Assembly: GCA_947476275.1 (NCBI GenBank) | Contig: CANJPQ010000004.1 | Coordinates: 62,001 to 126,000 of the forward strand | From: Fidelibacterota bacterium | Lineage (GTDB): Bacteria; Pseudomonadota; Alphaproteobacteria; Rhodospirillales; Rhodospirillaceae | Reading direction: 5' to 3' | Length of the DNA stretch: 64,000 nt | Shown: positions 1 through 9,121 of the stretch, one piece after another | Numbering within the stretch: the first letter of the stretch is position 1 | How the letters are laid out: every line of letters starts with the position of its first letter | Position numbers and translations under genes: made by a program | Notes under the pieces: generated by a model | Told to the model about the DNA's origin: nothing | The model's input: the letters and a program-made list of their open reading frames with translations, nothing else | Database searches by the model: none

Positions 1-20
1 TCGCTTGGCCGGGTTGACGA

Positions 21-1403
21 TCAGGGCCCAGCCGCCGACTTCGCGAAAATCTTATCGGTGATCTTGCTGTAGGCGCCGTCGAAGTGGTGATCCCCCGGCA
101 GCACCACGCTCTCGATGCGGCCGCGCGATTTTACGGGGCAGGGGCTGTCATCCTCTTCGTCGCTACGGACGCACAGCACGGGATGTTCGATGCCCGCCAT
201 GGCCGCGGCAACGTCGGGTCCTTCGCTGGTGTCCTCGCCGATCCAGCCGCCGACGCTGATCTCGAAATCCGCCTTGGGTGAAGGCGCGAGCAGGCTCGTG
301 AGGATCAGTTTGCGGCGCAAGTCTTCCGGCAGCCGCGGGATCAGGAACGGCAGCACGCCCGCGCCGAAGGAATAGCCGATCAGCATCACGCGCTTGCGGT
401 TCCACGCTTCGCTGTAATGCGCGATGACGCGGGCGAGGTCCGTGGCGGAATCCTCCGGCGTTCTTTCCTTCCAGAAATATTTGAGGCTGTTGAAGCCCAC
501 CACCGCCACGCCGCGCGCGGCAAGCGCCTCGCCAATAGACTTGTCGATGTCCGCCCAGCCGCCGTCGCCGGTCATGATGATGGCCAGGCGCTCGTCGCGT
601 CCCGGCGCGCCGGGAATTTCGATCAGCGGCAGGTCCGCCAGGTCTGCGGCACTCACCGCCGGGGCGGTGGCAAGGCTATTGCCCGTCTGGGCGGCGACGG
701 ACACCAGCAGGTCCACTTCCCGGTTCGGCACGGGATCGACAAGACGTGCATCGGGGATAGCATCGGTGAACGCGTCGAGATCGACGCCGGTGCATTTTCC
801 CCCGTCCGCGATCGCGACGAACGGCGTGTTCAACTGCTTGGGCGGCGCCAGGATCGTTCCGCCCGTTGCATCGTCGGTTGCCGCCTCGCCTGCCGGGCCG
901 CGACAAGGCGGCAGCGCGGTGAACACCCGCGGGCAAAACTCTTCCGCGATCACGCCCTCGATGCTCTTGGGTTGGCTTTGCGCTGACGCTGCCAACGCCA
1001 CGGTCCCGCCGTCGCCGAGGCCCATCACGAGCGGGGCGGGGTCGATCGGATTGTGGGTGGCCTTGCTGACCGCCTGCAGCAACTGCGGCATGCCCGCGGT
1101 GAAGTCGAGACATGCGCCGCCGCCATGATCAGCTGGCTGCAAATTCTTGAGGTAGGTCGGCAGATCGACGCCGATGACGGTGCGGTCCGGCCATGACACG
1201 CCCCAGGCGCGATCCGTCAGCGGGCCTTGCCAGCCCTCGCTGCCGGAGAACAGGATCACCACGTTGTGCTGGACGCCCTTGTGGCGGAACACGCGCACGT
1301 CGCCGTATGTCGCGACGTTCAGCTTGGTCTCGCCGGGATCGCGCTCCCCGCACGCGCCCAGCGCAAGCAGGATCAGTCCGGCGATGCAGGCGCGACGCGT
1401 CAT
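21..1403 (-). CDS. acvB: AcvB/VirJ-family lysyl-phosphatidylglycerol hydrolase, predicted lipoprotein
   Basis: This 460-residue protein belongs to the AcvB/VirJ family. AcvB of Agrobacterium is a periplasmic enzyme that hydrolyses lysyl-phosphatidylglycerol, the product of the neighbouring mprF. The N-terminus is a signal peptide with a lipobox (LGAC, Cys18), so here the protein should be membrane anchored. Two alpha/beta-hydrolase-like halves are visible. The second carries GDGGWADID (about 279-287) and the nucleophile elbow GYSFG (343-347, Ser345), with a late PGDHHFDG segment that could supply the catalytic His. The start at 1403 gives an ATGA overlap with the mprF stop, which supports translational coupling; an ATG at 1415 is the alternative. 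Family call is firm; substrate is inferred from the family and the neighbour. Confidence 0.88.
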   Translation of the reverse strand: MTRRACIAGLILLALGACGERDPGETKLNVATYGDVRVFRHKGVQHNVVILFSGSEGWQGPLTDRAWGVSWPDRTVIGVDLPTYLKNLQPADHGGGACLDFTAGMPQLLQAVSKATHNPIDPAPLVMGLGDGGTVALAASAQSQPKSIEGVIAEEFCPRVFTALPPCRGPAGEAATDDATGGTILAPPKQLNTPFVAIADGGKCTGVDLDAFTDAIPDARLVDPVPNREVDLLVSVAAQTGNSLATAPAVSAADLADLPLIEIPGAPGRDERLAIIMTGDGGWADIDKSIGEALAARGVAVVGFNSLKYFWKERTPEDSATDLARVIAHYSEAWNRKRVMLIGYSFGAGVLPFLIPRLPEDLRRKLILTSLLAPSPKADFEISVGGWIGEDTSEGPDVAAAMAGIEHPVLCVRSDEEDDSPCPVKSRGRIESVVLPGDHHFDGAYSKITDKIFAKSAAGP

Positions 1404-4009
1404 GGCCTTATCCATCCCTTTACGCCGCCGGAAATCATGGTCGCGACATCCAGCAGCACCCGTGGCAGCGCCAAGCCGCCCGGGCAGGCAAGGAACTTGG
1501 GCCGCCATTCCGGATGGAACTTCTCTTTGTACTTCCGCAGGCCCTGGAAATTGTAGAACTGATCGCCGAACCTGTAGGCCAAGGCGCCAAAGCGGTACCA
1601 CACCGGCGACAAGTGCCGCGTGCCCAGCCCCGACAAGGGCGCCATGCCTAAGTTGAACCAGGCGTACCCTTGGGCCTTTCCCCACAGCATCAGTTCGACG
1701 AACAGGTAATCCATCACGCCATAGAGGTCGCCGGGGCGATAGCGCATCAGGTCGACGGACAGCTCGGCCTTATCCGCGCCCAGCCACATATTGGCGAAGG
1801 CGACGATACGGCCTTCCTTGCGCACGATCGCGCACGGGAAGTGCGACAGATAGTCCGTATCGAAGTAGCCGACCGAGAAGCCCTTCTCGGCGCCGTTGCG
1901 TTCGCTCAGCCAGGCCTCGGAGATCGCCTTCAACTCCGGCAGCAGGGCGGGCACCTGTTCCGCCGGGATCACCTCGAATGCGCCGCCTTCGCGCTGCGAC
2001 CGGCGATAGCCATAGCGCAAGTCGCGATAGCCGCTGCCGGCGATGTCGAACGTCGCCAAGCGCACGCGCGCTTCATCGCCGAGCTTCAGGAGCGTCAGCC
2101 CCAGATCGAGATATAGCGGCAGGTTCTCGACATCGACCTGGTAGAACACCGGAATGCCATCGTGCTGGTCGCACATCTCGCGAAACTTCCACGCCAGTTC
2201 CGCGCGGCACGATGCGGGTCCGACCGGATCGCCCATGGACACCCAACTGCGCCCGCGCAGGCCGTACATGACGAAGCCGTCCTGCTTCTCGGAAAACAAT
2301 ATGTTCTTGTCGCCCACCAAGGCCAATGCGGCGCGGGTCTCTTGCGCCCGTTCCACCAGCGGCAACAGTTGCTCCACATGGGCTGCACCGGGCGGCGGCG
2401 ACACCGGCGGCACCGGGCGCAACAATTGAGCAAGCGCGAAGCCCATGGATGTCAGGATCACCGCGACACTGGCGCGCAGGAACCGCGGCGCATCGGCGGC
2501 GAACTCGAATTGCCACCACAGATCGTGGTCGTAGTCGACGTTGCGGTAGGAGAACATGCCGAGCCACAACGTACCCGCCAGCACCACGATCACGGCTGCC
2601 AGCCAATCGCCGGAGAAGCGTTCGCGAATCAGGACGCCGTGGCGATAGAACGCCCGCCGCGCCGGGATCAGCAGGATCGCCGACACCGACAGGATCGTCG
2701 CCTCTTCGTAGTCGAAGCCCTTGAGCAGCGAGGCCACCGCACCGGTCACCAGCAGCGCCATGGTCAGGAAGTAGGCGGAGTCTAGTCGGCGCAGCAGGGC
2801 CCGCGACAGCAGCACGAGCGCCGTGCCTGCGATACTGCCGATCAGGTGGGACGCCTCGAGCAATCCGAGAGGCAGGATCTTCTCGACATAGACGACGCGT
2901 TCGTCGATGGAGGGCAGCGCGCCCGAAATCAACAACACGGCGCCGCAGAGCAGGGCGGCCAGCGCGCTCACTTGCGGCGCAATGCGGGTCCATTGGTCTT
3001 GGAGGAAGCGCATCGCGCCCGCGACCCGCGTGCGCCCGCTCGACACTTCCGCGGCGGCGAGCAGTGCTGCGGCGATCATCAAGGGCAGCAGATAGTAGAT
3101 CAGGCGATAGGTCAGCAGCGCGCCCGCGACTTCCGCCGCCGGCACATCCGGCAACAGCGCGATCATCAGGCCCTCGAACACGCCCAGGCCGCCGGGCACA
3201 TGGCTCACCACGCCGGCGAGGATCGCGACGATGTAGAGTCCGATGAACGCCGGAAAACCAATTGTGAGCGAGTCCGGCATGAGTTCGTAAAGTGCCGCCC
3301 CCGCCAGCGCGAGATCGAGGCTCGACAGAGCCACTTGCGCGAGACTGAGTTCGAACGTCGGGATACGCAAACGCCAGCCGCCGATGACGAACGCGCGCCG
3401 GCGTAACAGGCTTGCCAGCAGATACGCCACCACCGGCAGCGCCATGGCGAAGCCGATGGTTTGCACCAATAGCGGCGAGATGTTCTCAAGCCCCGCGAGC
3501 GCTTCGGGCTGGAAGAACAGGGTGAGCCCACCCACCAGCATCAGGCCGACGAAGAAGGTGATCACGCTGAAGGCGATCACCGCGGTGATCTCCAGCCCGC
3601 TCAAGCCCTCGGCGGCGTACAGCCGGTATCGTACCGACCCGCCCGTGAGGGTGCCGAAGCCTCCTGCGCCCAGCGTGTTGGTAAAGGCATAGGAGATGAA
3701 CGACGTCAGCGCGACGCCCTGGATCGGCACGGACTTGCCGACGTAGCGCAGTGCCAGCAAGTCGTAACCGGCCAGCATGACGTAGCTGCCGGCGGTGAAA
3801 GCGATTGAGGCCGCGATATGGCCGGGCCCAAGCACGTCGAGATAGGCGCGGATGTCCTCGACGCTGTGCCCCGCAAGGGCGCGCCACAGCACCCAAATCG
3901 CCGCGCCGAAGGCGATCAGCATCAGGAACGGCAGCACATGACGCAGCCTGCTCAGCAGAGCGGGTGCGGGGGCGTCCGGAGGGATTGGATGTTCGGTTGG
4001 TACGGGCAC
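1400..4009 (-). CDS. mprF: Bifunctional lysylphosphatidylglycerol synthase/flippase MprF (LpiA)
   Basis: The 869-residue protein has the MprF/LpiA architecture. A long N-terminal region with many membrane segments (about 1-530) includes the family-typical stretch FTNTLGAGGFGTLTGGSVRYR. It is followed by a cytosolic DUF2156 domain (about 545-850) that transfers lysine from Lys-tRNA to phosphatidylglycerol. The membrane part flips the product. Lysyl-PG reduces negative surface charge and is linked to resistance to cationic peptides and acid. The full length matches the family (about 850-870). acvB follows with a 4-base stop-start overlap, the usual lpiA-acvB order of alphaproteobacteria. In LpiA systems expression is often acid induced; no specific operator was recognised in the 113 bases upstream. 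Confidence 0.95.
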   Translation of the reverse strand: MPVPTEHPIPPDAPAPALLSRLRHVLPFLMLIAFGAAIWVLWRALAGHSVEDIRAYLDVLGPGHIAASIAFTAGSYVMLAGYDLLALRYVGKSVPIQGVALTSFISYAFTNTLGAGGFGTLTGGSVRYRLYAAEGLSGLEITAVIAFSVITFFVGLMLVGGLTLFFQPEALAGLENISPLLVQTIGFAMALPVVAYLLASLLRRRAFVIGGWRLRIPTFELSLAQVALSSLDLALAGAALYELMPDSLTIGFPAFIGLYIVAILAGVVSHVPGGLGVFEGLMIALLPDVPAAEVAGALLTYRLIYYLLPLMIAAALLAAAEVSSGRTRVAGAMRFLQDQWTRIAPQVSALAALLCGAVLLISGALPSIDERVVYVEKILPLGLLEASHLIGSIAGTALVLLSRALLRRLDSAYFLTMALLVTGAVASLLKGFDYEEATILSVSAILLIPARRAFYRHGVLIRERFSGDWLAAVIVVLAGTLWLGMFSYRNVDYDHDLWWQFEFAADAPRFLRASVAVILTSMGFALAQLLRPVPPVSPPPGAAHVEQLLPLVERAQETRAALALVGDKNILFSEKQDGFVMYGLRGRSWVSMGDPVGPASCRAELAWKFREMCDQHDGIPVFYQVDVENLPLYLDLGLTLLKLGDEARVRLATFDIAGSGYRDLRYGYRRSQREGGAFEVIPAEQVPALLPELKAISEAWLSERNGAEKGFSVGYFDTDYLSHFPCAIVRKEGRIVAFANMWLGADKAELSVDLMRYRPGDLYGVMDYLFVELMLWGKAQGYAWFNLGMAPLSGLGTRHLSPVWYRFGALAYRFGDQFYNFQGLRKYKEKFHPEWRPKFLACPGGLALPRVLLDVATMISGGVKGWIRP

Positions 4010-4122
4010 GGGATGGACGGGTCAGTCGCCCACATCAGCGTGGGAGGATGACAGCCCGGATTATAGCCTACTCCGCGCTGGAAAGCTTCAAGACGGCGTG
4101 CGTTCTCGCCACGCCACGGACA

Positions 4123-4803
4123 TCAGGTTCCTGGGCCTTCGCCGCGGCGGCGCGTGCCACGGCCGGTCATGCCGGGGGTGGATGTCGGCACGGGCGGTGT
4201 CCAGACCTTGCGCTCCCACTTGGCGGCACGCTCAGCGCCGGATTTCTTCGCCGCCGCCGGGATCGCCGCGTCCACGGCGGCAATCTGAGACCCGGTTGGC
4301 GCCACGAAACCTACGCGGGACTTACCCGTGTTGGTGTTGTAGAGCGCGAACCAGTAGCCGGCCTCATCGTCGTTGCGCAGGGCTTTGGGGCCAAGGGCGT
4401 GAATTGTGGCCAGGCGGAACTGCGCTTCCGGCCAGCCGGCCTCGCTGGCGCGGCGTAGCCAAGTGAGGCCTTCGAGATAGTCTGCGCTCAGTTCGCTGTT
4501 GCCTGCGGCTTGCAGCAGGCATTCGCCGAGGGCCGTCTGGGCATTCTCATAGCCCACGCCGATATTGGCGACCTGGCGCAGCTTCGGCACCGCGCCCGGG
4601 CAGTTGCCTTGCGCCTTCATGCCGATGGCTTCGGCGTAAACGGCGTTCGCCGACGTTCCGGCACGCAGCACGATGCCCCGGCCGCCGAGGCCATCCATGT
4701 AGACTTCGGACTGCTTCGGTGTCGGCGGCTCCGGGCCATCGCTTGCGCAAGCACCCAGCAGCAGCGCGGTCAGTGCGACGGCCGCCGGCGTGAAACGCTT
4801 CAT
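4123..4803 (-). CDS. Sel1-repeat-like lipoprotein
   Basis: This 226-residue protein has a lipoprotein signal (LLLGAC, Cys at about 19). Residues about 60-150 contain helical repeat units of the Sel1/TPR kind, including ADYLEGLTWLRRASEAG and WPEAQFRLATIHALG. These are normally protein-protein interaction scaffolds. The tail is rich in Gly/Arg/Pro and probably disordered. It starts 9 bases after the stop of the autotransporter gene and is almost certainly cotranscribed with it, so a role beside that surface protein (assembly or anchoring at the outer membrane) is plausible but not shown. Exact function is unknown. Confidence 0.75.
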   Translation of the reverse strand: MKRFTPAAVALTALLLGACASDGPEPPTPKQSEVYMDGLGGRGIVLRAGTSANAVYAEAIGMKAQGNCPGAVPKLRQVANIGVGYENAQTALGECLLQAAGNSELSADYLEGLTWLRRASEAGWPEAQFRLATIHALGPKALRNDDEAGYWFALYNTNTGKSRVGFVAPTGSQIAAVDAAIPAAAKKSGAERAAKWERKVWTPPVPTSTPGMTGRGTRRRGEGPGT

Positions 4804-4812
4804 GAAAACCTC

Positions 4813-7800
4813 TTACAGCCGGAACCGCAAATTGATGGTTGCCGTGTGGGCGACGAACTTGCCGGTCGCTTCGCCGTCATAGTCGAGCGTGATGGACGAG
4901 AAGCTGTCCTTGTGTCCGACGCTGAAGCCCGCGCTGTAGTAGTTCGGGCCGTGCAACAGGATGCTGTTGGTGAACGGTGTGGAGTCCGACGTGAAGCGCG
5001 AATTGAACACGTTCTGCGCGTCCTTGAACTCGTGGCTGTAATTGCCGCGCACGGTTGCCTGGAGCGTGGAGTCGATGCCGACCACGTACTCGCGGTTCAC
5101 GGCAAAGCCCGTGCTGCCCTTGAGCGAGGTCTGATCGTGCGCATCGACCGTCAGGTTCACGCCGTCGCCGCCGCCGGTGTCCTGGTAGAGGCCCTGATGC
5201 AGCTTCAGGTACTGCGCGCGCACATAAGGATCGAGGCTGTAGCTGCCCAACCCGATCTGGGTGCCGAGTTCGATGGTGCCGCCGACTTGATAGCCGTTGC
5301 CGCGGCCTTCCGCGGTGCGCTTGAGCGTACCGATGCGGATGTTGCGCGTGCCTTCGTAGTGGTTGAGGCCGCCGCCGACCAGGCCCTGGACGTAGAAGCG
5401 GCCGAGGTCCTGCCGCGCATACACGTTGAGTTGGCTGCCGTAGATGAACAGTTGCGAATTCGGCGACACGCCGAAATCGACCGAGTTGAACATCTCGGTG
5501 ATGTTGACGCCCACCTTTGTGGTTGCGCTGAGCGGCGTATCGGCGCCGAGCGCGATGCCCACGCCCCAATCGCCATAGCCGAGATCGTCGCCGTCGCGGC
5601 TCGCGCTCAAGCCGGTGCCGATGGCCTGCAGCCATAGGCTCGACCGGTCGCCGTCGCGCCCGGCGCGCAGATCGGGAATTCCGGTCAGGCGGCTCCGCAC
5701 CGCGCCGAGGGACAAATTCTGCGCGGCCGTCGCGATCTGACGCGTGGCGTCGGACGTGTCCGGCATCAGCTGGCGGAAAGCGGCCAGGAAACCCTCGCGG
5801 TCGGACGGCGCCAGCACCGCCGCGGCTACTTCCGGATCCTTGTTGATGGCCGTGATTGCGCCGTTGAAGGCGGCTGACATGTTGGGGTTCAACCCCATCT
5901 CGCCGGTGGTGCGGCGGCGCACGGTCAGCTGAATGTTGTTGGCGTTGGTCGGATCAAGCTGCGCGTTGTAGGTGTTCACGAACGAGACGTTGGCCGACAC
6001 CAGGTTCGCCATGGTGCTGCCCAGCGTGAGGTTGCCGGCAGTGACCAGGTTCACCGTCTGTTGCGTCGCCGCGATGCCGGTGAACACCGGCATGATCTTG
6101 GCGCCGTTGGCGAAGCTTACGTTACCGGTGCCCACCAGGGTGCCGTTGCCGGTTTGGCCGCCGGTCAGGCCCATCTTCAGGACCGAGGTGGCATCGAAGC
6201 TCGCGTTCGTGACTTTGAGCACTTGGCCGGACGGCGTGTTGATCGTCGAGCCTTGCGAGGTCAACGTCAGGCCGCCGGTGGTGAAGCCGAGGCCGCCGTT
6301 GATCGTCGAATTGACCAGCGACATCGTGCTGGTGCTGTTGCCCAGCGCGATGTTGCCGTTGACGGTGCTGGTCTTGATGCTCAGCGTATTGGTGCCGCCC
6401 ACGAACGACACGTTGCCGTTCTGCTGCGCGGTGTCCATTGTGAAGCTGTTCGTGCCGCTGCCCAAGTACACCGGGCCGGTGATGATGCCGTTACCGGTGT
6501 TGGTGAAGTTCACGCCGGTGGTGTTGGCGCGGAGGTCCACCGCTGTGATCGAACCCGGGCTCAACACGTCGATGCTTGGCGTGATCTTGCCGGAGTTCAG
6601 GAACGTCTTGATCGACCCGGACAGGTCGACCACGCCCAACGAGCTGTTCGGGCCGGTCGATTTCACCGTCAGATTGCCGGTGTTGGTGAAGCTGGTGAGC
6701 ACGCCGCCCTGTTCCACCAGCACGCCGTAGGCCGTGCCGCCTTTAGTGCCCACGAGGCCGCGGTTATTGGCGGCGGTGTTGTCGTTGGTCAGTACCGAGA
6801 TATCGCCGGCGTTATAGAACTCTTTCACCGACCCGCCGGCGCCAACGTGGAATGCGATCGCCGAAGCGTTCACCGCACTCGCGCTGATGTCGCCGCCGAT
6901 GTTGGCGAAGCCGCCCGGTAGGCTCGCCGTGTAGCTCGTGCCCCCGTTCACCGCGCCCTTGATGTCGACGCCGATGGCGCCCACCCCGTCCGAGGATGAG
7001 GTCGAGAAGATGTTGGCGTTGCTCAGGATCGAGTACGGCGAATCTGGCCGTGCGCCGATCACAACGTTCCGAAAGCCGCCACCGCCACCCGGCTGCACCA
7101 GAAGGGCCGTGCCGCCGATGGCGGTGATGGTGGAATCGCCCGTGGTGCTGATGCTGGTGTCGGCGGCTTCCTGCGCCTTGGTCTTGCTGTTGCCCGACAG
7201 GAACACGCCCTGGGTCACGTTGCCGGCGACCCAAATGCCGGGGCCGCCTGTGACCTGCGGGATGATCGCGCCGATCCCGGTTTTCGGGTCGACGTCGGTC
7301 GTGCTGTACGTCGGACCCTGGCCGAGGTTGATGATGCCGCTCTGCACCAGCGAACCGGTGATGGTGTTGCCGATATAGATGCCGGTGGCGCCGGTGCCGG
7401 AGCCGGTGATCGTGCCGCTGTGGGTGATCGTCCCGCTGATCGGTGCGATGGTGTAGATGCCGGCGTCGTTCGTGCCGGTGGTCTGGATCGTGCCGCTGTT
7501 GGTGATGTCGCCGATCAGCGGCGATGCGATCCAGATGCCGTGCGAGGCATTGCCGCCCACGCCGACCGTGCCGCTGTTGGTAATGGAACCGGTGAAGCTG
7601 CCCAGCCCGCTCAGGCGGATGCCGGCGTTGAACACGTCAGTGTTGACAATGCTCGAGGTGCTGGACGGCCCGACCGCCGCGATGGTGCCGCTGTTGACGA
7701 CGCTGCCGGCGAGGAAGTTCGCCACGCCGTTGCGCGTGGTGAAGATATTCAAGCCCGTGGCGTTCTGCTCCACGCTCGTGCTGATGGCGCCCGCGTTGTT

Positions 7801-8055
7801 GACGGTGTTGCTTGAGTCCAAAGTGACTGCGGCGGCCTCGCCGACTGCAATCGACGCGCCGGCGTTGACGGTCAGGTTGCCAGCCCCGGTGCCGTCGATG
7901 TTGCTGGTGGTGACCGACGTGGTGCGGGCATTGGTGACGGTGAGATCCGCCGCCAACGCCGAGGTGGCCAGGCAGGTGGTGGCGAGCAACAGCGGCGCAA
8001 GGGCCCCGACCGTGGCGGAGGCATTCCGCCGACGGCGTAAATCGATAAGCATCAT
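4813..8055 (-). CDS. Autotransporter with C-terminal outer-membrane beta-barrel
   Basis: The 1080-residue product has a long signal peptide cut after SALA. A Ser/Thr/Gly/Asn-rich passenger (about 40-740) is built from repeating units with the core NSGTI or NSGTV, expected to fold as a right-handed beta-helix. The C-terminal autotransporter barrel (about 800-1080) ends in the outer-membrane signature LRFRL. It is a type Va secretion protein whose passenger is exposed at the surface; an adhesin role is likely, and no protease catalytic motif was seen. An in-frame TTG lies at 8058, but the ATGs at 8055 and 8052 sit better behind an AGGGG ribosome site. The Sel1 lipoprotein gene follows 9 bases later. 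Confidence 0.9.
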   Translation of the reverse strand: MMLIDLRRRRNASATVGALAPLLLATTCLATSALAADLTVTNARTTSVTTSNIDGTGAGNLTVNAGASIAVGEAAAVTLDSSNTVNNAGAISTSVEQNATGLNIFTTRNGVANFLAGSVVNSGTIAAVGPSSTSSIVNTDVFNAGIRLSGLGSFTGSITNSGTVGVGGNASHGIWIASPLIGDITNSGTIQTTGTNDAGIYTIAPISGTITHSGTITGSGTGATGIYIGNTITGSLVQSGIINLGQGPTYSTTDVDPKTGIGAIIPQVTGGPGIWVAGNVTQGVFLSGNSKTKAQEAADTSISTTGDSTITAIGGTALLVQPGGGGGFRNVVIGARPDSPYSILSNANIFSTSSSDGVGAIGVDIKGAVNGGTSYTASLPGGFANIGGDISASAVNASAIAFHVGAGGSVKEFYNAGDISVLTNDNTAANNRGLVGTKGGTAYGVLVEQGGVLTSFTNTGNLTVKSTGPNSSLGVVDLSGSIKTFLNSGKITPSIDVLSPGSITAVDLRANTTGVNFTNTGNGIITGPVYLGSGTNSFTMDTAQQNGNVSFVGGTNTLSIKTSTVNGNIALGNSTSTMSLVNSTINGGLGFTTGGLTLTSQGSTINTPSGQVLKVTNASFDATSVLKMGLTGGQTGNGTLVGTGNVSFANGAKIMPVFTGIAATQQTVNLVTAGNLTLGSTMANLVSANVSFVNTYNAQLDPTNANNIQLTVRRRTTGEMGLNPNMSAAFNGAITAINKDPEVAAAVLAPSDREGFLAAFRQLMPDTSDATRQIATAAQNLSLGAVRSRLTGIPDLRAGRDGDRSSLWLQAIGTGLSASRDGDDLGYGDWGVGIALGADTPLSATTKVGVNITEMFNSVDFGVSPNSQLFIYGSQLNVYARQDLGRFYVQGLVGGGLNHYEGTRNIRIGTLKRTAEGRGNGYQVGGTIELGTQIGLGSYSLDPYVRAQYLKLHQGLYQDTGGGDGVNLTVDAHDQTSLKGSTGFAVNREYVVGIDSTLQATVRGNYSHEFKDAQNVFNSRFTSDSTPFTNSILLHGPNYYSAGFSVGHKDSFSSITLDYDGEATGKFVAHTATINLRFRL

Positions 8056-8102
8056 CAAACCCCTGACGATCGTCTTGGAAAGGCAACAGAACTTGGCTCG
8101 CC

Positions 8103-8144
8103 GTGGGCAATAAACCCACCCGCGACCCCGGGGGTCAAGCCCCC
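8103..8144 (-). promoter_or_regulatory. Inverted repeats in the leader of the autotransporter gene
   Basis: A perfect GTGGG / CCCAC hairpin (8103-8107 with 8115-8119, 7-base loop) lies about 50 bases upstream of the autotransporter start. Next to it are two overlapping inverted repeats that cannot both form: GACCCC with GGGGTC (8124-8136), and GGGGG with CCCCC (8130-8134 with 8140-8144). They could be leader RNA structures or operator halves. The pairing is seen; any function is a guess. Confidence 0.3.
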
Positions 8145-8317
8145 ACCGGTAACATTATGCAACACTTGGGCGGAATCGCGTAGCGAACCTCTAACAGCGA
8201 TTTCAGAGGCCAAGGACCGCTTCGTGTCCTAGGATCGCAAGGTTCGAGTCCTCTTAAGCCCCTCCCCCTCGAGGACTCCGCAGCCGCCGGCGTAGTCCCC
8301 CTCCGCTGGCGGCTGCG

Positions 8318-9121
8318 TCACGAGGCTTTCTGCAAGTCTTCGACGCCGAATCCATAGGCATCCATCCGCAAGATCCCGAACTCGCTGCTGTCGTGCAGCC
8401 GCTGGGCCGCGGCGCCGTCCGCCGCCCCTTGGGCGACAAACAGGGGCAGCAGATGCTCCTCCGTCGGATGGTTATCCACAGCGTGCGGCGCGCGCGTCCG
8501 ATAGTGCAGCAGGTCGTCCTGCCGATTCTGCACCAGCGCATCGTCGAACCAGTCGGCGAAGGCCACCACATCCGGTGGCGCCGGTGTATCGATCGGCTGA
8601 CCGTGAAACCGCCCCAGGTCGTGGGTGAAGCTGCCCGAACCGACGATCAACACGCCTTGATTGCGAAGCGGCGCAAGTGCCCGTCCCAGCGCCAGGTGAT
8701 GCGCCGGACCTTTCGCGGTCTGCAGTGACACCTGCAGGGTCGGGATGTCCGCCGCCGGGTACATCAGCGACAGCGGCACCCAGGCGCCGTGGTCGAGTCC
8801 CCGCGCCGGGTCCGGCGTTCCGCCCAGGCCTGCGGCGTTCAGCAGACCCGCGATCTGCGCCGCCAGGGCCGGATCGCCCGGCGCCGGATACTGCATGCGG
8901 TGCAGCGCGTCGGGGAAGCCGTGAAAATCGTGGATGGTGGTATTGCGCACCTGCGCGCTGATGCGCGGCTCGGTCGTTTCCCAATGCGCGGATGCGACCA
9001 CGATTGCCTTCGGGTGCGGCAACTGTTTGCCAAGCGCTTGGAGGAAGCGATGCGCCGCGGTGTCGGTGATCGCAAGCGTCGGCGCCCCATGGCTGATGAA
9101 GAGTGTGGGCAGCGCGGTCAC
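8318..9121 (-). CDS. ygiD: LigB-family extradiol dioxygenase (YgiD / 4,5-DOPA dioxygenase type)
   Basis: The 267-residue protein is a class III (LigB-type) ring-opening dioxygenase of the YgiD/DODA group, which cleave catechols such as L-DOPA with a single metal ion. Expected ligand motifs are present: SHG (His11), SAHWE (His46), the GLDHGAWVPL signature and a late FTHDLG. The start is a GTG at 9121 that overlaps the upstream cobW-type stop as GTGA. That removes about 47 poorly conserved residues from the longest frame and fits the family N-terminus TLFISHG. It is the last gene of the run that begins with moxR. Being coupled to a metallochaperone suggests metal loading of this enzyme, but that is inference. 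The natural substrate is unknown. Confidence 0.88.
   Translation of the reverse strand: MTALPTLFISHGAPTLAITDTAAHRFLQALGKQLPHPKAIVVASAHWETTEPRISAQVRNTTIHDFHGFPDALHRMQYPAPGDPALAAQIAGLLNAAGLGGTPDPARGLDHGAWVPLSLMYPAADIPTLQVSLQTAKGPAHHLALGRALAPLRNQGVLIVGSGSFTHDLGRFHGQPIDTPAPPDVVAFADWFDDALVQNRQDDLLHYRTRAPHAVDNHPTEEHLLPLFVAQGAADGAAAQRLHDSSEFGILRMDAYGFGVEDLQKAS

Noticed and set aside
8166-8265. Intact tRNA gene
   Set aside because: A T-loop-like sequence is present, but the T-stem has two mismatches, the anticodon arm has a 12-base loop and no acceptor partner for TAAGCCC was found; kept only as a low-interest remnant.
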